From: Lineus longissimus
Taxonomy: Eukaryota; Nemertea; Pilidiophora; Heteronemertea; Lineidae
Direction of reading: 5' to 3'
Length of the DNA stretch: 64,000 bases
Assembly: GCF_910592395.1 (NCBI RefSeq)
Contig: NC_088308.1
Location: 432,001 to 496,000 of the forward strand
Below are positions 1-10,566 of this stretch, piece after piece. The notes beneath the pieces were generated by a model. It saw only the letters and a program-made list of their open reading frames with translations, had not been told where the DNA came from and made no database searches. The translations under genes were made by a program, and so were the position numbers. Position 1 is the first letter of the stretch, and every line of letters starts with the position of its first letter.

Positions 1-469
1 TGATCAGTCAGCTCGTCTCTTCATTAATTTTCCAATTACCAGAAGTGGCACTCTGATACACTAAAAAGTGTTAATGAACTACCTGTTAATGACTGAAGGA
101 AGCATATTACGTTGAATAGCTAAAAGGCCCGAGGATAATACGTACGATTCGTACGGAGAATCATTGTATTATGAGGACCACCACTTAGGTTAGTCGTGTT
201 CGTCACGAGATGACTCGATGTTAGCTCCGTCCATTATGGGTTGCTAAAATGTGCCTTGGCTTTCACCCATTGGTCTCAATATCTCTGGAATCAGAGTAAC
301 TTACCAGTTCCATGCAGTGTTTTAATTACGGTGGTATTTTATTAGTAAGATGCAATGTAATGTTTTATCCAGTCTCTGTAGTAAGCAGTTTGTATTCTTT
401 TATTGTCTGTACACGTTTTGTATTCTTCTGTTATGGAGGTCAATTAAGTATTATCATTATTATTATTAT
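1..469. other. No recognisable gene
   Basis: I see no convincing coding frame, RNA gene or repeat here. A short ATT-rich run (about 447-470) leads into the reverse transcriptase fragment. Confidence 0.5.
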
Positions 470-893
470 ATCCCCAGGCTACCACAGCTGGTTGGTTAAG
501 ACGGCCGTGTCGAGGGGGATCAGGCAGGGCAGTGTGTTGTCCCCTATGCTGTTCAATATTTTTCGAGATGGTCTTCTTGGTACCTTGGCTAACATGAGCG
601 ATGGGCTCTGATTCGGTGATTCGCTGTACAACTCATTTGCCTATGGAGATGATGTAACCCTTTTAGGTGCCACTGTGCCTGGCCTGCAAAGGCTTATTGA
701 TGTTTGCCCCGACTATTGCACTCCGGGATCCGACACCCACCACATGGCATGCCAGCTGCTAAAAGTTAATTTCTAGATTGTTTTTACTCATATCTTATAC
801 ATGACTGATCGATTTTATGTATTTAAACTGTCTTGCACTGAATTTTTAATCTTCCCTAAATTTGGGGGTTAATAAATATCTATCTATCTACAT
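470..893 (+). pseudogene. Truncated non-LTR retrotransposon, RT fragment plus 3' tail
   Basis: One reading frame (477-776) carries reverse transcriptase hallmarks. The palm-domain block reads GIRQGSVLSPMLFNIF, and the catalytic box reads FAYGDDV at about 636-656, where most relatives have YADD. The frame is broken by a single TGA at 609-611 between these two blocks. The segment before the first block is missing, and the C-terminal part of the polymerase is deleted. The sequence then passes to a tail ending in AATAAA (871-876) and ATCT repeats, the usual 3' end of many invertebrate LINEs. The family resembles L2/CR1/Jockey-type elements, from memory only. It is a dead, internally deleted copy with no function expected. 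Confidence 0.8.
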
Positions 894-1964
894 GTATTTA
901 CCTATCTATAAGAGTTTTATGTGACATTGAGTTTCGACTAAGGCTGACTAAAGTGATGGCTCGATTCATACCTTCATATCATACAATAACAACTGGGTTA
1001 TTCACACAATCATGCTCTCTTATTTCAGACCTTGTCTTGAACAAGGTCACAGAAAGGTATAATACAGTCACCTGCCGAGTTCTATGTAACAATGAGACCT
1101 ATTTCTTGCAAAACATTTGATGCAGTTCTTATAAAACATGTCTGATGTTGTAATATCAACATAAAAAGAGAGGAGAGTAAATGAGAAAGAGGAGATTTTA
1201 CAGGACCTCTATGTTTTGAAAACCTATAAATCAAGTAAATATTTGCTAGACTGAGTATGTGGTAACCGACAGGTGTTTGAAACGATCTCGGCCGCGATTT
1301 AGCACCTAACATTTCTGTAGAGCTGCTAAAGTATCTTTTTTTGTCTACCTTAGCATTTTGTAAACGGATCTGTTAACAAAATGAAAACAGAACCCGAACT
1401 TGCTGAGATGAATTGCATTCCTGCTTGCAAGGGTTGTAAACCTAGGTGTTTAGTTTACCTTCAGGAAAGTACATACTGCACTGGAGTTAGATCACATATC
1501 AATGTGAAAAAAAATTGAAATAATGTTTTGGCACCACTACCTGCATTGGGCACATCTAAAGAACTACCTACTTTAGTTATAAGGCCTAGCTTATTCAATC
1601 GATGCCTAGCTACCAGCACACTAACAATATTCCTACACTTATTCCTAATGATAAAGGCAAAACATACTAGTAAATGAATTTGAAATGAAGAAATCGTCGT
1701 GCCATGTTTACAAACCTGTATGCCATATCCTTCAAAATGAAAACACACTAGAATCCTTTCGAAGCAAAGTATTCCAAAACAACAATCACAAATCGATATA
1801 ACATGTGCAACACCTCTGCATTTCAGCTGACATGGGGCTGCATCAGCGACATGAAATCCTTCCTGTAATACAAAACTTCACAGTTCGAAACTTTAGAAAG
1901 CTGATTGTTTCGAATTCGAAACCAATGAAGCGGCCAAAAATATCACGATTTTTTTCATCAGCAA
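894..1964. other. No recognisable gene
   Basis: AT-rich sequence. The short open frames on the minus strand (for example 1082-1312 and 1461-1748) show no domain, signal peptide or splice context that I can support. Confidence 0.5.
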
Positions 1965-2121
1965 AACACTTTCCAGTTGTTACAATAGAAGAACACTTTC
2001 CAGTTGTTACAATAGAAGAACACTTTCCAGTTGTTACAATAGAAGAACACTTTCCAGTTGTTACAATAGAAGAACACTTTCCAGTTGTTACAATAGCAGA
2101 ACACTTTCCAGTTGTTACAAT
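1965..2121. repeat. 27-bp minisatellite, six copies
   Basis: Copies start at 1965, 1992, 2019, 2046, 2073 and 2100, each of the form AACACTTTCCAGTTGTTACAAT plus AGAAG; the last is incomplete. Copies are almost identical. Because 27 is a multiple of three, the array stays open in one frame on each strand, giving a nine-residue repeat (EEHFPVVTI on plus, IVTTGKCSS on minus). This explains the 121-aa and 93-aa frames that overlap it. I see no independent sign that either is translated. Confidence 0.9.
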
Positions 2122-5100
2122 CAATATCCGCTGTTCCCTGTTTAAAATCCTTTTATTTGTTTTTAAGTGAAGATCACATTACACCATGGAGTTGATGTAC
2201 CTAGCACCGACATTGAATAGAAAATTATGACATGATGCCATTAAGAGCCAAGGATTTCCATTGAGGATGACTAGGAGCGCACGTGGTCGGAGCTCGCCTC
2301 TCCCGACAACCGCTGACGTCGCTTTCTCCTTGCCCTGCCAGACGTCAGTTTTTCGTTTGAGTCGCTTCCGCGGTATCTGTAACAATCACCAGCGACTGCA
2401 TTGCGAGTGAAAACATGACTCGATCTAACATTAATCACTGCAGTTGCATTCTCTGTTTGCATAATGGGACTCTTATCATTTCTATAAGACGGCAAAACTT
2501 CTAAGGCATCCACTGCCTACATCCTTAACAAAGACGCAAAAATGTCACGACAAGAAAAGGTTATGTGGCACTATGATAACTTGAATAGTGTATTTTTGAG
2601 TTCTGCTGATATAAATGGCATGAAAACACTGAAGCATGCAGCCTCTGAATGAGTGTCGCTGTGCATTGAGTGTCTAGAACATATTCTTTAAACTTTATTA
2701 TTCTGCATCAGAACCAGCAAGTTCTTGCCTCACCGGTTAAGAGCAGTACATAGTCAAACAGGTTGAAACTGTTCTCTTTTTAAAGCGGCACCTCTGGACA
2801 TTGATCGAGTTGCGTATTGATTGGGTAGGTGCTGATCATCTTTAATTCTGGCAGGATTCACTCAATGTATCCAAGAGACATGATATGCCTACTTTTAATT
2901 TGCTTGATCCACAAAGGGCGTGGTCCTCCAAAGCATCCAAGGCATCCAAACTGGTGTTTTACAGCCTGAGAGCAGCGCTTTGTGATCAGCTCTGAACAGG
3001 TTTGGAGTAACAAAGACGACGATATTGCAAACGTTTTAACTGTTTCGTCTCTGACATTAAACTTGAAATACATAGTTCCTATTGAATCACACGATGTGAC
3101 CTACAACCCATGCTCTTCATAATTCCCCACTTCAATGACATTTCAGGCAAAAATTAACAGAATGCATGCAACTGCTTAACAAACATCGAGAAAACGGATC
3201 AATCGTCCAGGATTGCCTCAACCACATAAACATTTTGGGAAGGAGTTTTCTCGATGTCAAATTTGTTAATTAGTAGTAGTTAGAAAGTGTTTGGCATATT
3301 AATAAATCACGAATGTTAATAATGATTACCAATAGTGACACCTGCAAGTGTGTGGTAAATCAGACTGGGAGTCTTTGCAAGATTATTGCCTACTGGGTGA
3401 CAATCAAACTTGTCAAATCTATTCGCCGGTTTCATCTCATGGCCAACAATGATCATAGCACATCGAATCGTCACGTGCGAATGGAAATGTGCAGTAGACT
3501 GGCTTGGCGCCACTCTACGAATGTCAGCTCATTTCGTCAGCCTCGGCGGACTAATATGCAGTCTCACATAAAGGGACATGAGATGCTGATGGTAAGGTCG
3601 TCGAGACACGTCATGTTTACACCATGTCCTGGTTAGCAGGAGGAGACGCACAACATTTTATGAGTATCTAGTGTGAGACAGTGGTTATATGGAACCTTTT
3701 ATTATCTTACATCTAACAATAAACGGCTTCGTATATGCCATACCGGATGGAACGCAAGTCTGCTACCCTCCTTAGGCCTTTCCCAAAAATATCAATACAA
3801 GAGACAAATATGACAAAGATGACCAAGGTGAGGGTAGTAGGTAGTTTGTCGATTAGCTCCTTGCCTGTGCTAATGTCAACGCCACGCCACTTAGCTGCAA
3901 GTGGTAGGTGACTGATCGTATTTGATAAAGTTACGGGAACAAGCTGACTATGCCCTCGGGGAAAAGGTATTCGGCCGTGTCCTGGCTTACGTGGTCACCA
4001 GGGTACGAAGGAATCTGTGGCCATGGTGGTGGGATATTAAAAACCGCTCAATCCTGATCTTATCAAGGTTATTAATCATTGCTTCTGTTATCAGAAACTA
4101 ATACCAGCAATTACTGGCAGATTAAACTACTTAATACATGAACAAGGTCAACATGGTCAGGGACGTGAGAGACGGATGCTGGAATATTGATTAAGGCTAG
4201 CGTGGACATATTGGAGTACGCTAAGGCAGTTCATCATTCACTTGGCGACATTGGAGCCCATGACCTTGTCAGACTGTCAAGCTGGAGAGCTCGGTGATAA
4301 GCCTGGGTCAGGTTCAACATCATGCACGAGATATTCACCATCATCATCATCATCATAGCACAGCTTCATATCACTTCAGTGTTTTTCCCTGTTACAAAAT
4401 CTTGATTTTTAAATTTTTTTTCCGCGTGTCGACCTCAGCCAAAATGATCTTGATCTCTGCCAATATCGATGTTCTTCTTGCGGGTAGATAGTATACAGGT
4501 GTAAGGCGTCAGTGGACCAGAGATATTAAATATTCAGAAGACATTTTTCTTATCGAGTATATGACCTCGGATTATGTGTTTCTTTCAACTTTCGTTATAA
4601 TGCGTCATCGAATAACGTGTGGGCGGGCACACTTTGTAGCTGACACTGTTGCTAAATCGAAAAGATTTCAACCAAGAAGCAACCGACATATGTCTGTTTC
4701 GAAATTAGTCTGATAAAACATAGGGAGTTGTATTATGATAAAAAAGCTCCATTACTAAAAAGGTAATATCGGACATCTCCGGCTTGCCCACGCGTTCTTT
4801 TTCAATTAACTCATATTGTACATTGTATAAAAAGGTCGTGCTTCAGAAATCTGCTGAAGAAATATACACTCCACTGACAAGGCGACTTAACAATGTAGAC
4901 AGTCATATCATTCATTATGGTTTATTCACTTCATTCTCGTAACCTTCACAGCATACTGCCCAAAGGCCAAATGACGCAAATCAAATTGAACTTTCTGATT
5001 TTCTGTGAAAAAAAGGTCAACAGGTGGGAAAAAAGCAATGTTATCTTTTGATCACATTGACTTTGATGTTGGGTGTCCTCCAACACCTTTCATATGAATA

Positions 5101-8100
5101 TCCCTTCAAAGACTAACAGTGATGTTGTTCAAGTATTGTTTAGATGTAATATGTTTTTCAAAGTGCAAATGACAGTTGATTTATAATGTTCCTATATCGT
5201 CACCCTCATAAAATAAATACCAAAGTCATTGTTTTACCAAATTGATATTTTCGCCTAAGTCAGCTCTTTACCACAAGAGTCACCTGTGGTAAAAGTGCTT
5301 AACTCTATGTCTCTTCTCCTAGTTTGTAGGAAGGTCAATGGAATAACTGCCTAAGTCAAGCTTGGGACCTACCTTATGACTAAATCAAACAAATGTGCCT
5401 TAGGCAGTTTTAAACTGAGCCACATGGCCACTCAAGAAACACTTCTCAATCAGAGCAGTTATTTCTTTGATTGGACACAAACTCTCAAGTGTTAAGTTGG
5501 AGAACTCTTTAAAAAAAGTTTTTAGCCTTTACTTTGTCATGTTTTTTATGACTTTCTTGCACCAGGTATACTAGATTGGCCAACATTAATATTGACCACA
5601 TGGTCCAGGAGGCTACATTCATGTTAGCAAAGAAGCAATGTCAGTAGGTTCACCATATGTACAGCATGGCTAGCAGTAAGCTCTTAACAAAGCTTCCCAT
5701 CAAGCTTCCAGCTTAAGTACTACTGGATAGTTCCCACTCCACTCCTCTTCACTATCTTATCGCACTAACTATTGGCTCGGAAGTGAAGCCTTGTTGTCAT
5801 CGGCGACGTGATGTGATAACGACCAGAACTAAGCGAATGTGATACTCAACAAGCACATATGGAGCAAGGCGAATCGATTGATCAACGCTGGCTCGGCATG
5901 CTTCGCGTTTGAATGATCTCCTTCATAGGACCAAATATAGCAAAGTTATAACTGTGCGCCACTAAAAGTACTGTTTTTTTTTTCAAGTAGTTGTAGTATG
6001 TTTAACTGGTTCATCAATATCAACAGGTTTTAGGCCCATTTATCTTCCTCTCATTAACTGCGAATTTCACTTCATGTAAGTACTAGATATTGATCGTATT
6101 GCGTTAGTGTGCACTTGTTGCCGAGCGCATCTCAAACATCGAATGACCAACGATTACCCCAGAGATATTCTCAGAGACTGATATACATATATGGGCAGGG
6201 ATCGTGATGTGTGGGTTTAGTTGCACTGTCAGATTCTAGGCGGCAGCGCGGGTAATGTTTACCAATCTGCGCAAGAAAGAGATGAGTCTGCAATATCAAC
6301 GTTATTGCTTTTGTGACAATCAACAACGTCGGTAGTGGCTTTCATCGAAGTGTACAATCACCAAGAGTGGCACTTCAGGAGCCTTTCCTCAGCTGAATGT
6401 AAATACTAATCTATGATGTTGATACAACTTGCAACGTCATGCGGAAGTTCTGTTGGACGACACATCGACGACAACGAGATATTTCCATCTTCGGATTTCC
6501 CATCTATTTGTATGTTTCTTGTTCATCGATCTAAATTTCATCAGATCCTCTGAATGATTGTATCATTATATTGTGTCTGCACATCTCGGCGCGAACTACA
6601 CCCATGACACGCATCAATTTACCAGAAACCGAGACGATGAGAATAACAATAGATATCGGTGGTTCTTTCACCACAGTTTGATGAGATTTTTGAATCTGAA
6701 ATGTATTAGGTTGGGTAGGAAAAATATATTGTCCTTGGATTGTGAATGTTTCAGTCAGCTAGGCATAGGCTACTCGATTCTGAGGCTTGCTTTAACGTTG
6801 CCCCATACAGGCACAATCCGCGGAAGTCAAACTCATATCGAGTTGACATCCGCGTATTTCACCACGAGTTTACAATAATTCCTCCATCACCGGCCAGTGA
6901 AGGTGATTCCAACCAAGAACCTCCATGTTTCGGTTGTGAGAACAATATGAGCTGAACAATGGTGTTAAGGATCAGTACCACGCGGAAATCATATAAAGGT
7001 CCCATCCTTGCTTAAATTCAGTGAATGTTCGTCAGCGGACCTGCGGGAAACGATAAATTCTAACCTTATCGGTGCGGCCAGGGTGTTATCCGTGCCTTTC
7101 TATGACGAGACCATCGATTTATCTGTAAATGAAGCCACCTGCACTCACAATACAGTATCAGTTTGAATTAGAATTACACACGCGTGTACCTTAAGATGTA
7201 GTGTCATCGACTTGATATTCTTATCGATGTCTTCATATCGATCTTATCGAGGTTGGCAATCAGTTTCCCCAAAATCGGAATAAATAGGTTTAAGCGATAG
7301 TAGAATAGTTATATTCCGAAGACGACCCTCGAAAATCGACTACGCTCCTTGTCACAAGAAACTGCAATAATGTTACGGGCAGTTGGGCGCTACCTCGTTA
7401 GTTAATTGGAAGTTAACATTACGCCATTTTTCACTAACGATGGTTCTTCAAGATATCATGACGAAAGTTGCTCATTGAAAAGGTCAGCCAGGAGAATTTA
7501 ATGACAAACAACGTATTTGTTAAATAGATGCAACGGCTACACCTAATTTGTTTTTATATCCATGAGCCTGTATGTGCTTCTTAGTTCATTGCGTATATCA
7601 TAGATTTCAGAATCTGGTTTTGAGGGCGACTCTGTCTTTGGTACATTTGGTCTTATCTCACCAAACGCTCTGGGAACTTTGGTGGTTTTAAACCTTTATA
7701 TGTTGTCACGAATCATCCCAGAATTCACCAAAGAAAACAGAGAGCAGATCGGTTATCATTACGTAGATGATGCGAGCGAAATTTTGCAATCATGTTTGGA
7801 CAAAGCGATAGACCGAGTATGCCTGGCGCAATAGCAAATGCACCAAAAAATGTGGTCAAAAATATCAAAAATCTCATCCTGTCTCTGTGCGGAATACCTT
7901 TTTATGGCTTTGCAATCGTCCATTTGAGGGCAATGAATCAACCATAAAGCCGATAAGGCCGAGATAATGATAGTGATGGCAGCTATTTTTTGTTTAGTAA
8001 TTGCATGAGTTAATAAGCTTGACCCTCCATGGCATTAGGTTAATATTCTATCTGCGTCACTGTGATCTGCACCAGAAGGTTTCACTGGATTAACCTTTCT

Positions 8101-8685
8101 CGTAACGCTGCTTGGTTAAGTGATAAGGAGAGCAAAACGGAGTGGGGGATTAGGTAACAAACAACAGCTGTAGGACGCTTACTGCTGTCAAGGCTTGAGA
8201 ATGACAATTCATGTTCCATCGTAAACCTGTGTCTTTATTACTTTAGAAACATGTGCACACTTTTATGTACACGTAACTAAATAAGATCGTAACTAAAATT
8301 TTACAAGAATCTTGTCTGGATAGGCTGAGGTATACATACACTTGGAAAGATTCGGATCAAATGAAATATTAACATGTCCTAACATTATAAGTCGACAATG
8401 GGTTACCAGCGGCTTCGTTGTGCTGTCAGTCTCTTGCAATGCATTGTAGGGCAGAAACGTGTCGTCATCATTGTTTACATTATTGAGTTCGACAACATTT
8501 TGAGGCATCCACTTGTAAAGATCTGCGCCACCTTTAGGTATCCTACCATCCAAATGCTTGAGATCAAGCTGAGGTACTGACTTTGACAGCAAGGATGTTC
8601 CGTGCCAAAATTAAGTGACAGAGAGGCCCAATTCATTTGGCACTGATGAGATTTCAGTTCATGATTCTAATTTTAAAAACAATTA
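2122..8685. other. Long stretch without recognised genes
   Basis: No gene could be supported in about 6.5 kb. There is a (CAT)n microsatellite at about 4336-4358 and a TATAAAAAGG box near 4826 without an identifiable downstream gene. Open frames are at most 107 codons, with no recognisable domain. Intergenic or intronic DNA is the likely content. Confidence 0.45.
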
Positions 8686-8695
8686 ATAAATTGGC
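8686..8695. repeat. Left target-site duplication of foldback element
   Basis: The ten bases ATAAATTGGC lie directly outside the left terminus. The same ten bases lie directly outside the right terminus at 10557-10566. The exact match fixes both ends of the element. Confidence 0.85.
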
Positions 8696-8753
8696 GGGTG
8701 TCTATAAACCGAAGATCGAAGACCGAAGATCGAAGATAGAAGACCCACCCAAA

Positions 8754-9290
8754 ACTATAAAACGAAGATCCCCCAACTATAAAAGGAAGACCCTAATGTC
8801 AACTATAAAACGAAGATCCCCCCATCTATAAAAGGAAGACCCTAATGTCAACTATAAAACGAAGATCCCCCCATCTATAAAAGGAAGACCCTAATGTCAA
8901 CTATAAAACGAAGATCCCCCCAACTATAAAAGGAAGACCCTGATGTCAACTATAAAACGAAGATCCCCCCAACTATAAAAGGAAGACCCTGATGTCAACT
9001 ATAAAACGAAGATCCCCCCAACTATAAAAGGAAGACCCTAATGTCAACTATAAAACGAAGATCCCCCCCCCATCTATAAAAGGAAGACCCTAATGTCAAC
9101 TATAAAACGAAGATCCCCCATCTATAAAAGGAAGACCCTAATGTCAACTATAAAACGAAGATCCCCCCATCTATAAAAGGAAGACCCTAATGTCAACTAT
9201 AAAACGAAGATCCCCCCATCTATAAAAGGAAGACCCTAATGTCAACTATAAAACGAAGATCCCCCCATCTATAAAAGGAAGACCCTGATG
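8754..9290 (+). repeat. 49-bp minisatellite of left foldback arm, eleven copies
   Basis: Copies begin at 8754, 8802, 8851, 8900, 8949, 8998, 9047, 9099, 9147, 9196 and 9245. Each copy holds two related halves, CTATAAAACGAAGATCC and CTATAAAAGGAAGACCC. Length differences come mostly from the C run (four to eight C). Variants include AACT versus ATCT before the second half and CTAATG versus CTGATG after it. At 8706-8745 the same GAAGAYC core is packed at 7-10 bp spacing. Confidence 0.95.
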
Positions 9291-10011
9291 GTTTTCATTC
9301 TCATGTTCAGTTACTGCACAGTTTGTTTTCATTTTCGGTCCATGCTACATTAATGATTTGAGAAAGTAAGTGTACCGCGTACTACACCAGTCGTGTCTAG
9401 CCTTAGCAGCTTAGTGGCACAGTTTACATAAGGCGGGGAGCCCCGTACCTGTTACCATGCAGCCGTGCTCCAATATGACCTAGTTTCTCACTGTACTCAT
9501 CATAGCCAGCCCTCAGCTTCGTCCAGAAGCTGTTTCTATGTGCATGTGTGTGTATCGTCATAGGCTCCCAGCAGGTTAGTTGATCACACGGCCAATATGG
9601 AATTGGTCCTACATACAGAAAAACAATCCAAACGTGCACGTGCAGGCGATGTCTACATGGCACTTGCCTGCTAGTTTTCATTGACATTGATTTTCAGGAT
9701 TCCCTTTATCAGTTTTCAAACATGGCTTTTAAATTACCAAAATTAACAGTTTCAATGTTTCCCTGCTCTGGGTGACTTGGTAATTTAGAATCTCGTCCCC
9801 AGGGGTTAGGCTCCACCATCATGGGTCGAGACTGGCAGGTCGGTCGCCAACTCAAATGCAGTGTTAGGAAAATCCGGAATTTACCTGAATGATCTGATCT
9901 CCTATGTCACTACGCCGCACTCAGGCTAGCTTGCTTGTTGAAATACAGATGCTCAGTCACGTGTTATGACGTGCAAGTCTGCAGTAACTGAACTTGAGGG
10001 TCTAAAACCAC

Positions 10012-10490
10012 CAGGGTCTTCCTTTTATAGATGGGGGGATCTTCGTTTTATAGTTGACATTAGGGTCTTCCTTTTATAGATGGGGGGGATCTTCGTTTTA
10101 TAGTTGACATTAGGGTCTTCCTTTTATAGATGGGGATCTTCGTTTTATAGTTGACATTAGGGTCTTCCTTTTATAGATGGGGGGATCTTCGTTTTATAGT
10201 TGACATTAGGGTCTTCCTTTTATAGATGGGGGATCTTCGTTTTATAGTTGACATTAGGGTCTTCCTTTTATAGATGGGGGGATCTTCGTTTTATAGTTGA
10301 CATTAGGGTCTTCCTTTTATAGTTGGGGGGATCTTCGTTTTATAGTTGACATTAGGGTCTTCCTTTTATAGATGGGGGATCTTCGTTTTATAGTTGACAT
10401 CAGGGTCTTCCTTTTATAGTTGGGGGATCTTCGTTTTATAGTTGACATCAGGGTCTTCCTTTTATAGTTGGGGGGATCTTCGTTTTATAG
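10012..10490 (-). repeat. 49-bp minisatellite of right foldback arm, ten copies
   Basis: This is the inverted counterpart of the left array: about ten units running GGGTCTTCCTTTTATAG then GATCTTCGTTTTATAG. It ends in a TCTTCG/TCTTCGG-rich terminus (10501-10545). Copy number (ten against eleven) and the order of variants differ from the left arm, so the arms are not a perfect palindrome. Confidence 0.95.
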
Positions 10491-10556
10491 TTTTGGGGGG
10501 GTCTTCCATCTTCGATCTTCGGTCTTCGGTCTTTGGTCTTCGGTTTATAGACACCC

Positions 10557-10566
10557 ATAAATTGGC
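10557..10566. repeat. Right target-site duplication of foldback element
   Basis: ATAAATTGGC directly follows the right terminus and is identical to 8686-8695. Confidence 0.85.

Larger units (their letters stand above)
8696..10556. mobile_element. Foldback-type DNA transposon (MULE/FB-like), 1861 bp
   Basis: Both ends carry the same inverted terminus: GGGTGTCTATAAACCG at 8696 and its complement ending at 10556. Exact 10-bp direct repeats flank it. The inverted arms are about 620 bp (8696-9318) and 577 bp (9980-10556). They consist mainly of a 49-bp minisatellite, and a last inverted match, TTCAGTTACTGCA (9306-9318 versus 9980-9992), closes them. The 660-bp centre has no recognisable transposase; its longest frame is an 87-codon minus-strand ORF (9424-9687) without a known domain. 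Long repetitive arms with 9-10 bp target duplications are typical of foldback elements and Mutator-like elements, so a non-autonomous element moved by a MULE-type transposase is likely. That assignment is inference; the ends and duplication are read directly. Confidence 0.85.

Noticed and set aside
1805-2170. Repeat-protein gene (121 codons plus, 93 codons minus)
   Set aside because: Open only because the minisatellite unit is a multiple of three; flanks show no gene structure.
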